64,000 bases of DNA from Paenibacillus ferrarius (GTDB lineage: Bacteria; Bacillota; Bacilli; Paenibacillales; NBRC-103111), in assembly GCF_002027705.1 (NCBI RefSeq), contig NZ_MBTG01000028.1, positions 1-64,000 of the forward strand. Direction: 5' to 3'. A program made the position numbers and the translations under genes. Positions 32,907 through 43,300 of this stretch are shown here, piece by piece; the stretch's first letter is position 1; each line of letters opens with the position of its first letter. The notes below the pieces were generated by a model that did no database searches, was not told where the DNA came from, and saw only the letters and a program-made list of their open reading frames with translations.

Positions 32907-34238
32907 ATGGCTAAGAAAGGTTTATCGATCGGGAAGAAAGCAGCACCATTTCGATTAGACTCTACGCAAGGGATCAAAGGTTTGGAAGAGTTCAAAGGAA
33001 AGCCGTTAGTCATTATTTTCTTGCGTGGAACATGGTGCCACAACTGCCAGAAGCAGATGCCGGAATTAAACGAATATTACGAGCGTTTTTTGGATAAAGG
33101 CGTTAATCTAATTGCTATTGCTGGGCAAAAGTTGGCTAACATCAAGGATTATGCGGCAGCCAAAGGCATTAAATTTCCTATTTTATCCGATGAAACCAGA
33201 GAAGTGATCAAGTCCTACGAGGTTTTCACACCGATTAAGTGGGACTCTTTTCGTATTGCCATTCCAAGTACCTATATTATTGATGAAAATCAAATGATTC
33301 GATATTCCTATATTGGCGAAAATCAAGCAGATCGGCCATCGGCGAAGGAAATTCTCGAGGTCATTGACACGCTGTCGATTGTTTCGGATGACTCTGGCTC
33401 CATTCAAGAGGAGCTTCCGGTTTTCTTGGCGAACATGAAGTCTACATTAGAGCATGTAAATACATCTGCCGCCTACGTAACGAAGAGTGTAGAAGGCAAT
33501 CTGCATAATATTGAAGGATTAAAGAAGGCTTCCCAACGAAACTACGAGCATTTAGAGGGGGCCGTGGACAATTATCAGAAGAAGTCGAGCGAGTTAAACG
33601 AATTCAGCCAGCAGCTTAATGCCACCTCCGATGAATTCACTGATATCCAGCAGATGAATGATCAATTGAGTCATAATATTCAAACGACACGCGGATTAAT
33701 GGATGAATTGATCAGCATGACGAATGTCGTTAATGATATGAGCGCGGTCATCTCCCAAATTTCCAAACAAACCAAAATTCTCGCCTTGAACGCTTCGATC
33801 GAAGCAGCTCGCGCGGGTGAGCATGGCAAGGGCTTCGCTGTAGTCGCCCAGGAAGTAAGCAAACTGGCGCATGGCACCGAGGAATCGGCGGGTAGTATTA
33901 CGGCACAACTGCAAGCCATTGATGAGAAAATCAATCAAAGCTTCTCTTCGTTTGCTACTTTTGAGACGACGATGAACACCGTTCGAGAACGCATTTCAGT
34001 CAATTCCGCTCAAATCCTCACCATTTCGGATGGGATCAAGAGCATCGCAGATGACTCCTTGCAGCTGGGGGAAGAGTTGAACCAGATCAAAGACAGCCAG
34101 CAGCATGCACAGATCGATTTGAGCCAAATTCAAGAAATAGAAACGACGATTAATTCCGAAGTCAATGACATCTTGCATGATATGCATTATCATGTCGACC
34201 AGTTGAATGCTTTGGATGAGAGAATGAAAAAGAAGTGA
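32907..34238 (+). CDS. Soluble redoxin-MCP fusion (putative redox chemoreceptor)
   Basis: 443 residues from ATG 32907 (GGGGTG 6 bases upstream; an in-frame GTG at 32898 overlaps it). Residues 1-155 form an AhpC/TSA-like thioredoxin fold with FLRGTWCHNCQKQMPEL (Cys44 and Cys47, a CxxC active site), FPILSDETREVIKSYEV and the cis-Pro region IAIPSTYIIDENQ. Residues about 185-440 are helical and contain the methyl-accepting chemotaxis hairpin tip ILALNASIEAARAGEHGKGF followed by AVVAQEVSKLA. There is no signal peptide, membrane helix or HAMP domain. I infer a cytoplasmic receptor that reports thiol or peroxide redox state to CheW/CheA. It is monocistronic, with a terminator after it. Confidence 0.93.
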   Translation: MAKKGLSIGKKAAPFRLDSTQGIKGLEEFKGKPLVIIFLRGTWCHNCQKQMPELNEYYERFLDKGVNLIAIAGQKLANIKDYAAAKGIKFPILSDETREVIKSYEVFTPIKWDSFRIAIPSTYIIDENQMIRYSYIGENQADRPSAKEILEVIDTLSIVSDDSGSIQEELPVFLANMKSTLEHVNTSAAYVTKSVEGNLHNIEGLKKASQRNYEHLEGAVDNYQKKSSELNEFSQQLNATSDEFTDIQQMNDQLSHNIQTTRGLMDELISMTNVVNDMSAVISQISKQTKILALNASIEAARAGEHGKGFAVVAQEVSKLAHGTEESAGSITAQLQAIDEKINQSFSSFATFETTMNTVRERISVNSAQILTISDGIKSIADDSLQLGEELNQIKDSQQHAQIDLSQIQEIETTINSEVNDILHDMHYHVDQLNALDERMKKK

Positions 34239-34318
34239 AGAGCGGAATTTAGTGAATGCGGAGTGAAAACTAGGCAAACAAGTAAGAAAAGAGTAGTAGT
34301 TTAGTGAAGCTCCTTCAT

Positions 34319-34349
34319 AAGCCCTTTGGCTTAGTGGATGGGGCTTTTT
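34319..34349 (+). terminator. Intrinsic terminator of the redoxin-MCP gene
   Basis: AAGCCC pairs with GGGGCTT and TTTT follows. The 240 bases between here and sdaAB contain a possible promoter (TTGGAA near 34480 with TATAAG about 19 bp later) and no gene. Confidence 0.65.
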
Positions 34350-34591
34350 GCTGGCCCAGTTCTTATTGCTGGGGTTCAATAACAGTCGGGATGAGATGGT
34401 GTTTTACATGCAAAGACTATTTATACGTGAATATGTTACTATGGAGGTTGACTGCACATAGAGCCGCAAATGCCGCCTGGATTGGAAAAGCAAGCTTTTG
34501 TGGAAATATAAGGATAAAACGACGCCTTGTCTTTCTGTGAATCGCTTCATACAATAGAAGAAGGAACATCATAAGAATGGAGCGCTGCATG

Positions 34592-35269
34592 ATGCGGTTT
34601 AAAGATGTATTTTCCATCATCGGGCCATCCATGATTGGCCCCTCCAGCTCCCATACGGCTGGAGCTGTTCGTCTGGGACGTGTCGCCAGACAGCTGTTGG
34701 GTGAGCAGCCAACCAAGGCTGAAATTACGTTATTTGGATCCTTTGCCGATACGTATAAGGGACATGGCACTGATTTGGCACTTGTTGGCGGATTGCTGGA
34801 TTTCGAAACCGACGATCCGCGTATTCCAACGGCTGCTGAAGAAGCCGAAACGCTAGGTGTTGAAATTGCTTTCCTTACAAGCAAAGACAAAGCAGACCAC
34901 CCTAACACGGTACAGTTTGCTCTTTCATCCGGTACGCGCGAAGTGACCATGACGGGCGCATCCATTGGAGGCGGCAACGTTGAAATTGTGAACGTCAACG
35001 ATTTTGATGTAAAGTTTACAGCCGTGTATCCGACGTTAGTCATTTCTCATCATGATCGTCCGGGGATGATTGCTGATATTACGACCTTGTTGGGGCGCAA
35101 CCAAATCAATATTGGGTTTATGGATCTGGATCGGAAAGGCCGTGATCGCGAAGCGATGACGGTTATTGAAACGGATGCGGACATTCCAGATTCTTTGATT
35201 GAAGAGCTGATGAATTTAAGTATGATTACGAATATACGAAAAGTGGATCTCTCAGAAAGAGGCGATTAA
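34592..35269 (+). CDS. sdaAB: L-serine dehydratase, beta subunit
   Basis: 225 residues if translation starts at ATG 34592 (MRFKDVFSIIGPSMIGPSSS), with GGAGCG 9 bases upstream; earlier ATGs at 34577 and 34589 are also possible and add up to five residues. The N-terminal domain carries IGPSMIGPSSSHTAGAVRLG and FGSFADTYKGHGTDLALVGG; the C-terminal ACT domain (about 148-220) begins TLVISHHDRPGMIADITTLLG. With SdaAA it forms the iron-sulfur enzyme that converts L-serine to pyruvate and ammonia. The stop TAA abuts the sdaAA start. Confidence 0.95.
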   Translation: MRFKDVFSIIGPSMIGPSSSHTAGAVRLGRVARQLLGEQPTKAEITLFGSFADTYKGHGTDLALVGGLLDFETDDPRIPTAAEEAETLGVEIAFLTSKDKADHPNTVQFALSSGTREVTMTGASIGGGNVEIVNVNDFDVKFTAVYPTLVISHHDRPGMIADITTLLGRNQINIGFMDLDRKGRDREAMTVIETDADIPDSLIEELMNLSMITNIRKVDLSERGD

Positions 35270-36154
35270 ATGAGATTCAGGACATTAAAACAACTGGCTG
35301 AGCTCAGCATGTCAGAGGGAAAGACAATTGCCGAAGTCATGCTGGCCGACCAAAGCCAAGAATCAGGGAAGCCGCCGGAGTATGTATTTCAAAAGATGCG
35401 CGACTACTACCAGATTATGAAAGAAGCTGTTGCCAAGGGGCTGACTGAGGATACCACCTCGCGGAGCGGGTTAACGGGGAAAGATGCGCAGCGCGTTGCC
35501 AGCTATTTAACCACCTCTGAAGCTTCATTAGGTGAAGAAGCTTGCAAAGCGATGGCTTATGCCCTTGCTGTATCCGAAGTCAACGCGTCCATGGGCCGGA
35601 TTATTGCGACACCGACGGCTGGTTCCTGCGGCATTATTCCCGGTGTTTTTATTAGCAGTCAGCAGCGTTTCGGCTGGGATGACGATCATATGGTGAATGG
35701 GTTGTTAAGTGCAGGCGCCATCGGTTACGTGATTGCGAATAATTCTTTCGTCTCGGGTGCCGAGGGAGGCTGCCAAGCCGAAGTCGGCTCTGCCATTGGA
35801 ATGGCCGCGGGGGCGCTGGTTGAGCTTCGCGGCGGCACACCGGAGCAGGCGATGCATGCGGTCGGGCTTGCGCTTAAGAACACCCTTGGGCTCATTTGTG
35901 ACCCAGTGGGCGGCTTGGTTGAGATCCCTTGTATCGTTCGCAATGGATTCGGTGCGGTGAATGCCATGGCAGCGGCCGATATGGCTTTGGCCGGTGTTAG
36001 ATCGGTCATCCCTTCGGACGAAGTCGTCCAAGTGATGTATGAAGTGGGCACGGCGATGCCTGAGAAACACCGCGAGACCGCCAAAGGAGGCCTGGCGCAG
36101 ACGCCAACAGGCCGGCAGATTATGAAAGAGCTTAATTTGAGCAAAAAGCGATAG
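35270..36154 (+). CDS. sdaAA: L-serine dehydratase, alpha subunit
   Basis: 294 residues. The conserved cysteines for the [4Fe-4S] cluster lie in TAGSCGIIPGVF, EGGCQAEVGSA and LICDPVGGLVEIPC. The gene starts immediately after the sdaAB stop, so the two subunits are translationally coupled. The ribosome binding site (AAGAGGCG) is inside the end of sdaAB. In combination with the glycine cleavage genes at 15.5-20.4 kb, this enzyme gives a route from glycine through serine to pyruvate, provided glyA exists elsewhere. Confidence 0.96.
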   Translation: MRFRTLKQLAELSMSEGKTIAEVMLADQSQESGKPPEYVFQKMRDYYQIMKEAVAKGLTEDTTSRSGLTGKDAQRVASYLTTSEASLGEEACKAMAYALAVSEVNASMGRIIATPTAGSCGIIPGVFISSQQRFGWDDDHMVNGLLSAGAIGYVIANNSFVSGAEGGCQAEVGSAIGMAAGALVELRGGTPEQAMHAVGLALKNTLGLICDPVGGLVEIPCIVRNGFGAVNAMAAADMALAGVRSVIPSDEVVQVMYEVGTAMPEKHRETAKGGLAQTPTGRQIMKELNLSKKR

Positions 36155-36161
36155 AGAGAGG

Positions 36162-36191
36162 AACCTGCGGCGGGTAGCCGCAGGTTTTTTT
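36162..36191 (+). terminator. Intrinsic terminator of sdaAB-sdaAA
   Basis: AACCTGCGGC pairs perfectly with GCCGCAGGTT across GGGTA, followed by a run of seven T. Confidence 0.95.
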
Positions 36192-36496
36192 GTTGTTTTA
36201 GCGCTAAGGTGGGCGAAAAGCTTAAGATGACCTCCTTAAAGCTGAAAAACAGGCTTACAGGGGGAAGGTGCTGATTTCTCCGCGAGTGGAAGCTGAGAGG
36301 CTGAAAAACAGCCCTAAGGTGAGGCAGGATGCGCGAGAGGAGCTGCATAAAATCAAAACGATCATAAGGTTGAGGGATGATTCCTATCCCCTGACCTTAT
36401 TTTGCCTGGATGTCGGTGGGAAGACAGAGTCTGCCAAGGGGAAAACATCGAGTTCGCTCTGACCTGGCTGAAAAAGTGCTCTCCACTTGATAAGAA
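36192..36496. other. Non-coding region with small hairpins
   Basis: GCTGAAAAACAG occurs at 36241 and 36300, each flanked by short inverted arms (for example GGCTG/CAGCC), and a longer hairpin with T-run (ATAAGGT...ACCTTATTTT, 36364-36403) resembles a terminator. No gene can be supported. The roughly 60-bp spacing of the first two hairpins is close to the spacing seen in the arrays. Confidence 0.4.
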
Positions 36497-36783
36497 GGCA
36501 GTCTCGCCCCCCCGAAGCAGGTAATATCCGCCCAAAAGCAAGCTGAGCCTGCCGAAAAGGCAGTCTCACAAGAAGAAAAGCCCCCACCCCGCTCTGAGCC
36601 TGCCAAAAAGGCAGTCTCGACTCCTGAAGCAGGTAATATCGGCACAAAAGCAAGCTTAGCCTGCCGAAAAGGCAGTCTCACAAGAAGAAAAGCCCCCACC
36701 CCGCTCTGAGCCTGCCAAAAAGGCAGTCTCGCCCCCCGAGGCAGGTAAAAATCCGCGCAAAAGCAAGCTGAGCCTGGAGATTT
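36497..36783. repeat. GGCAGTCTC-type phased repeat array
   Basis: The palindromic unit GAGCCTGCC-RAAAA-GGCAGTCTC is repeated. GGCAGTCTC occurs at 36497, 36559, 36610, 36671 and 36722, with spacings of 62, 51, 61 and 51 bp; the first unit has a degenerate left arm and a sixth left arm lies at 36770. The inter-unit sequences alternate between two types (one with GAAGCAGGTAATAT, one with AAGAAGAAAAGCCCCCACCC), so the array looks like tandem copies of a 112-bp double unit. Confidence 0.93.
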
Positions 36784-37044
36784 TACACAGGGAGTTGGCC
36801 TATGATAATTGTGAACATATGTTAATTTTAATATTTATCTTATGTTCATTTATGGTTCATTTCGAGATTAAATTTATTTGGGAATACATGGAACAATGAT
36901 GATAATTTTCTTAAAAATAGGTAGTATTTACCTTATAGAATACCGTTTTTCCACGAAATTACATTAAAGAAATTATGTTCATTCGAAATAAATCTTTTTT
37001 TTAAAAATTTACATTCACCTAACAAATTCAGAATTGAATCATGT
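36784..37044. other. AT-rich region before the giant gene promoter
   Basis: About 260 bases of AT-rich DNA with repeated TTATGTTCATT-like words (36840-36852, 36976-36984). No gene. It probably contains regulatory sites for the gene at 37330, but no known operator is recognised. Confidence 0.4.
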
Positions 37045-37050
37045 TATAAT
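37045..37050 (+). promoter_or_regulatory. Candidate -10 box for the SLH-protein transcript
   Basis: TATAAT is preceded by ATGT, a near-extended -10, but there is no good -35 at 16-18 bp. A start near 37057 would give a leader of about 270 nt. Confidence 0.4.
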
Positions 37051-37079
37051 TCCATTGATTCTGCGCATAGAGGAGTAGT

Positions 37080-37142
37080 ATGCACGGGGGTAGAGGGAGG
37101 GGAGTAGGGATTAACGACCATAAAAAAGCCGCTATCCATTAG
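37080..37142 (+). CDS. Possible 20-residue leader peptide
   Basis: ATG 37080 follows AGGAG with a 4-base gap and opens a 20-codon frame (MHGGRGRGVGINDHKKAAIH) that ends inside the structured leader. Its codons are dictated by the G-rich tract, so translation may be a by-product; if real, ribosome movement over it would affect the downstream hairpins. Confidence 0.25.
   Translation: MHGGRGRGVGINDHKKAAIH
37086..37109 (+). other. Potential G-quadruplex tract
   Basis: Four G-runs of 5, 3, 4 and 3 bases are separated by short loops (TAGA, A, AGTA), meeting the usual rule for an intramolecular quadruplex. It is on the coding strand of the 5' leader of the giant gene, so it could form in the RNA. 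Confidence 0.55.
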
Positions 37143-37218
37143 CTTTTGGCGGGGCGCATGGATAGACAGCTGATGAGGCTTCTTAGCGAATGAGAATGCT
37201 CTTTCGTTAGGAAGTTCT
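37132..37218 (+). other. Structured leader hairpins
   Basis: CTATCCAT pairs with ATGGATAG (8 bp, enclosing AGCTTTTGGCGGGGC), and a second hairpin pairs CTTCTTAGCGAA with TTCGTTAGGAAG (one G-T pair). Neither is followed by a T-run. The pattern does not match a riboswitch class I know. Confidence 0.5.
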
Positions 37219-37329
37219 ACTCTATAATGTAACAGAAATTGGAATCTGTATGCAAATCGGCATTAGAAGAACGGACAGTAAAATAGATGTTATTCACATC
37301 TACTGATTTCAGGGAGGCGAATCTTATTC

Positions 37330-40300
37330 ATGTTTCAATATATAAGTAAGCATAAGAAGTGGTACAGCCTCATTATGACCCTTGTTATGTTAGTAACAAT
37401 GGCGATTCCACTGCGACCCATTGGAGCGGAAACGGCTTCTACAACATTAGTAAAATGGGATTTTGCCAACTCAACGCCAACCGCGACGGAGGGGATATCG
37501 GAGAACCTGAGCAAGCAGGTATCTGTAGTTGGGGCTGGTACCTTGGGGTATGTAGCAGGAGCTTCAGATAAAGCTGCTACGACAACCAATTGGGTGGCGG
37601 ATAGTTCCTACTGGGAAGCCCCGTTTGTGACAACGGGTTACACGGGAATTCAATTATCTTCCAAACAAGGAAGTTCGAACAAGGGGCCCAAAGATTTTAA
37701 AGTTCAGTATAGTTTAGATCACTCTACATGGAAAGATGTACCCAATAGTGCTGTTGTAACTGCAAACAATTTTACGTCAGGCGTGTTAAGTAATCTTAGC
37801 TTGCCTTCAGAGGTAGATAATCAAAGCATCGTGTATGTAAGATGGGTAGTTGCCTCTACGATTGCTGCTGATGGTACTGCGATCACTAGCGGAGGGACGA
37901 GCAAAATTGATGATATCGTCATCACAGGCACCTCCAAGAACCCTTCGAATACGCCGCAAACAGCAGCTCCAGTCGCAGCTAAGCTTTCTTTTCCTACATT
38001 AACTAATGTAAAGGGAACAGCTGGGGCGGTAGGAAGCAGTGTGCAGGTCGCTGTATATTTTGACGACAATGCCTTGGCTGGAGCAACAACAGCTGCAGTA
38101 GACGGCTCGTTTGATCTAACGATCACCAACGCGCAGTCCAAAGCCTCTGTGTTTATCACAGCGACTGAAAATGGCAAAGATCCAAGCAATAAGGTTCAGG
38201 TAAACCTCACGGTAGCTCCCAAAACGGCTCTTCCTGTTGCATCGAAAATCACATTCCCGAATGTGTTAACGATCAATGGTGCCGCAGGAGCTGTTACAGC
38301 GAACAGTTCCGTTACGATCAACTTGGCGGATAACTCGATAGCTGGTTCAGGAACGGCGGGAGCAGATGGTTCTTTTGCCATTAGCCTAACAAATCCAAAC
38401 TCGAATACTGTCGTATATGTTACTGCGCAAGAGCAAGGGAAAACAAGCAGCGATAAGGTTGCTATTACGCTTGCTACACTTGCAGACTCTTACAAAGCTG
38501 GAGACATTGTCTTTAGTCAGTTTTATGTAAATGGCGGTAATAGCGGCGCGTTCTATAAAACCAAATTTTTAGAACTGTATAACACGACAGACCAAGATAT
38601 CAATTTGAATGGCTGGTCTGTTGCCTACACAGCGGCGGGTACCATGGCGTTTGCGGCTGGAAAACCGCTAGCAGGGATCATTAAAGCGCATGGCTACTAC
38701 TTGATTGCTGGAAATACAGGCGCGACAGGTGCAGCTTTGCCTGTGAAACCTGACATCGATTTGGGAAGCGGGATAAACCCAAGCGCATCAACGGGAGGAG
38801 CCTTTGTTCTTGCCAAGAAGACGGACGCTGTAACAGGTACAGCCGATACGGATGTTATCGATCTGTTGGCTTTTACGAACGCTTCGACAACGACATTTAA
38901 AAACCCGCTTTACTGGGGACAACCTTTTGTGGCTACCAATCTAGGAAGCGGTACGATCTTACGGAAAACGATGGAAGGATCGGATCCAAGAGGTGCGGTT
39001 GGTTCAAACAATGGCTGGTTTACGAAAGATCCATCCAAGGATTTTGTTGTGAATGCACCTTCTTCCACCAGCAATCCGGCTGAAATTATTATTCGCAATT
39101 CAAGCTATATGATTTCACCAGTTGCTTCCAAAATTACGCTTTCCACAAGTGGAAACACAAGTCAGGCAGTGGGCACAGCAGGAGCGGTTCCAGGCGCTTC
39201 AACTGTAAAAGCCTACCTTGAGAACAATGGTGTAGTAACAAGTGCAGCTCAAGTTACAGCTGCTGCAGATGGCTCTTTTACACTGAGCTACACGAATTCC
39301 ACCAATAACCCTACTGTTTATCTCACACATACGGATACACAAGAAAGCAAATACACACAGATTCAAGTAGCTGGATCTAACACGCAGACGTCTACAATTG
39401 CTAATTTACGTAAAAACGATATAAACGGATTTCCGCTTAGTCTAGGTTACACCGCTACGATCGAAGGGGTTATTACCTCAACGAATGGTGCGCTGGGCAG
39501 CGAATTAACAAGCTTTTACGTGCAGGATGCTACAGGCGGTATGAATATTATTAGCCCTATTTCTCCTGCCTATGAAGTTAAAGTTGGCAAAAAATTGCGT
39601 TTGACAGGTCATGTTGTCATGACTAGCGGTACAACACAATTTGTTCCTTCAACGGTAACGGAATTAGGAGATGACACGGCTCCAGTGCCTGTATCTATTC
39701 CTCTAACGGCCCTGAGCAGTTACGCGACGGCGGAACAACTGGAAGGAAAATTCGTTTCTTTTAAAGCGAAAGTGACGAATATTCCTGCATCTGGTCCGGA
39801 TTACAACGTAACGGTTACAGATGAATCAGACAACACAGCGATCGTGAGTCTCTTAAGCACTACAGGCATTGACGTGGCTGGCGGGGCTGTGACACTTGGT
39901 GAAACTTATACCTTCACGGGGATTGTGAAGCAAGCCAAGATCACTTCGCCTTATACGAGCGGTTATATGGTAATGCCTAGAGCAGCTTCTGACATTTTGG
40001 GAGAGCTGCAAATTGCTCACACGCCGTTAACGAAAGCGTATATCGGTGTCGATACGAGCTTCAAAGCTTCCGTGAAGTTTGCGGATCGTGTAACGGTTTG
40101 GTACAAAGGGCAGCTTGATGCTGCGTATACACCAATTGCTTTAGCTTCAGCAGATAAGCTGAATTACAACGGCAAAATTGCTGCAGGCAGCATGCCAACC
40201 GGAAAGCTCTTGTATTATATGGAAGCTGTAAACCAGAGTACCACCAAAAGTGTAGGCAGCAGTTCAGCCCCTATTACCGTGGATATTGTGGAAGATACAG

Positions 40301-43300
40301 ATGGACCGGAGTATACAGATCTGCTTCCTCTAGAGGGAGACGAGCTGGAAACCAAACATCCGGCTATATCAGCTACTCTGGATGATGCGAATGGTGTTGA
40401 TCCTGCATCTATTCGGATTTATATCGATGATCTAGCGCATGATTTTACATCTAAGGCTGTAATTACAGAGACAAGAATTAAGCTGGTCTTAACGACAGCA
40501 GATGATTTGAGTGCCGGAGAGCATACCATCATTCTTAAAGGCCAAGATAAACTTGGCAATGCCTCCACAAAATCATGGAAGTTCAAAATTGCGGAAAGAT
40601 TCGTCGGCGGTAATCACTATTACGGGACAACGCATAACCATACGAACATTTCTCATGATGCGGATGGTTCGCCGGAAAGTGCCTTGATTGCAGCGAAAGC
40701 GCACCATTACGACTTTTTCGCTTTTTCTGATCACTCGCATGATATCGACTCTTCCTTAGTCGGCTCGGATAACGTGGATCACAACGGGATGCCAGAGCGG
40801 ACAGGCGGATCGAACTGGGCGTTGACCAAAAGCCTCGCAAAAGATTATACGAAGGATGGAAGTTTCGTTGTATTCCCTGCCTTCGAAATGACTTCAACAA
40901 CTTGGGGACATTCCAATGTATTTGGAACATCGAATTTTATCGACCGGGTTGAAAGTGGCGGCAAGTATCAAAATTTACAGAGCTACTATGCTTGGGTTCT
41001 GACTTACGATAATATCGTGGCTCAATTCAATCATCCGGCTATGTCAGCCAATGCTTTCGATAATTTTATTCCCTATGATAAAAATGTTGATCGACTCTTT
41101 ACGATGTTAGAAGTAGGTAACGGTTCTGGTAAATATTCGTATGCAAACGCGCAGGATAAGTTTTTCAGTGCGCTTGATCTAGGATGGCATGTCGCTCCGA
41201 CGTATGGAGAAGACAACCATGATGCGACATGGGGAGAAACTAAGCAGCGTACGGTTATCGTCGCTAAGGATCTAACGCAAGACTCGCTAATGGACGCTAT
41301 GCGCAAGAAAAGAGTTTACTTTACGGAAGATCCAAACGCCAAACTAGAAGTATCCGCCAGCGGCTGGTACATGGGCTCAACAACAGATTCCAAAACATTG
41401 GATTTTCAAATTGTTGGCAGTGATTCGGTTCTGGAACAGAAATCAGATCCTGCTTACAGCTATCTGAAAACCGTAAGCAATGACAATATTGCTAAGGTGG
41501 AACTCATTACGAATGGCGGAAGAGTGATAGACACTTATGTGCCTAAAACGGATAGTACTTCCTTTACTTGGTCGCCTACCGTTAATGTGATCGGCGGACA
41601 GCAATGGTTTGTGACACGGGTAACGCAAAAGGATGGAGATCGCATCTATTCGTCGCCGATTTGGTCGCCAGTTGAGCCTATTGCGGTTAAAGTAAGCAAT
41701 GTTTCTGCTGTTGAGGGAGCCGTTGTAGGTGGATATGATGCACCGCTCAAAGCAGGAATCAGCAACATGGGGACAGTGGATGTTACTAACCTCACGGCTC
41801 ACTTTTACTATGATCAAGTAGATGCAGCTCATCTTATCGGTGATGCGCAAGTCGCTTCTCTGAAAACGAATAGCTCAACTACAGCTAGTGTGGTTTGGAG
41901 CAAGCCTCCAGCTGGAGATCATCGCGTCATCGTCGTTATGAATTCGACGGATCAAGATTTGGGAGACAATAAATTCGAACAAGCGTTTACTGTAAAACCT
42001 CCCCTTGGAAAAACAATCTTGATCGATGCTTCCAAGAACAATGAAAATACGACCAAAGATACAGGGACGTACAAAGATAACTTGAAGCTGTTTACAACGA
42101 TGATGAGACAACAGGGATATACGGTAGCCGAGAATACGGCGGCTATTACAGACGATACGCTTAAATCTGCGGCTGTCTTGTATATTTCACACCCATCGTC
42201 CAGTTATGGCTCTGCCGAGATTGCTGCTATCACTAAATTTGTAGCGCAAGGCGGATCTCTCTACTTAGCGGAGAAAAGCAATTATGGCGGTTCCAATCAA
42301 AATCTGAATGCCATTTTAGCAGGTGCAGGCTCAAGTCTCATGGTCAATAATGATGGCGTGTTCGATGAAACGGCCGATGGGAACTTCTGGGGAACACCAC
42401 TGACTTCTAATTTCTCAGTCCGTGCTCATCCGAAGCCGGTTAGCAATAACTTAACCGATTTTGTTCCAACGATTGAATACTACAGTGGATCCAGTGTGGC
42501 GAAAAGTGATGGCAAGGGGAATAAAGTTGCCTTGACTGATACAGATGCTTTGACGATTCTAGTTCGCGGGAATGAATCAACGTTCCAAGATGCGGCTCAA
42601 ATCAAAGCAGATTCTGTCGCCTATAATCCTCGCACACCTAATGGAAAAGCGGGTCCAGCTTTAACGGATGTAACAGGCGGGTCAGCTATTCCTCTCGTTG
42701 CATCTGAAATTGTCGGCAAGGGCAGAATAGTCGTTTCCGGTATGAACATTTTCAACGATAAACAAATGGATCAAACATTTAATGCCAAAGGTAATGATCC
42801 GTTTGCCATGAATGTGATGAACTGGTTATCACACTTGGAACCCAAAGTAACGCCAATCGGTGATGCACGTAATTTAGCCGAAGGTACAACCGTTCTGGTC
42901 CAAGGCAAGGTAACGACCGCAGCAGGGAACTTCTTCGATTCAGCTTATGTACAAGATGAAACCGGCGGTATTATGGCGTTTAATGAAGTACCAGTTGGCA
43001 CTCTTAAATTAGGCGATGTTGTTCGTGTATATGGACACATCAAAATTTTTGAAAATAATACAGAGCTCGAATTTGATAAATTTGATAACAGTATTGTGAA
43101 GGTTAGTTCAGGTACTCCGCTTGTTCCTAAAGTTGTGAGTACGAAGGATTCCATCTCGGATGCTTACCAAGGCCAATTGGTCAAGGTAACAGGTAATGTC
43201 GTCGCAAGACCAGACGCTACAACGTATGTAATTAACGATGGTTCTGGCGAAGTTATGGTATTCGTGGATGGATACATTATTAATCAAAGCGGACCGATTC

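Noticed and set aside
37132..37218. Known riboswitch (c-di-GMP, purine or ydaO) before the giant gene
   Set aside because: The conserved core sequences of these classes are not present.
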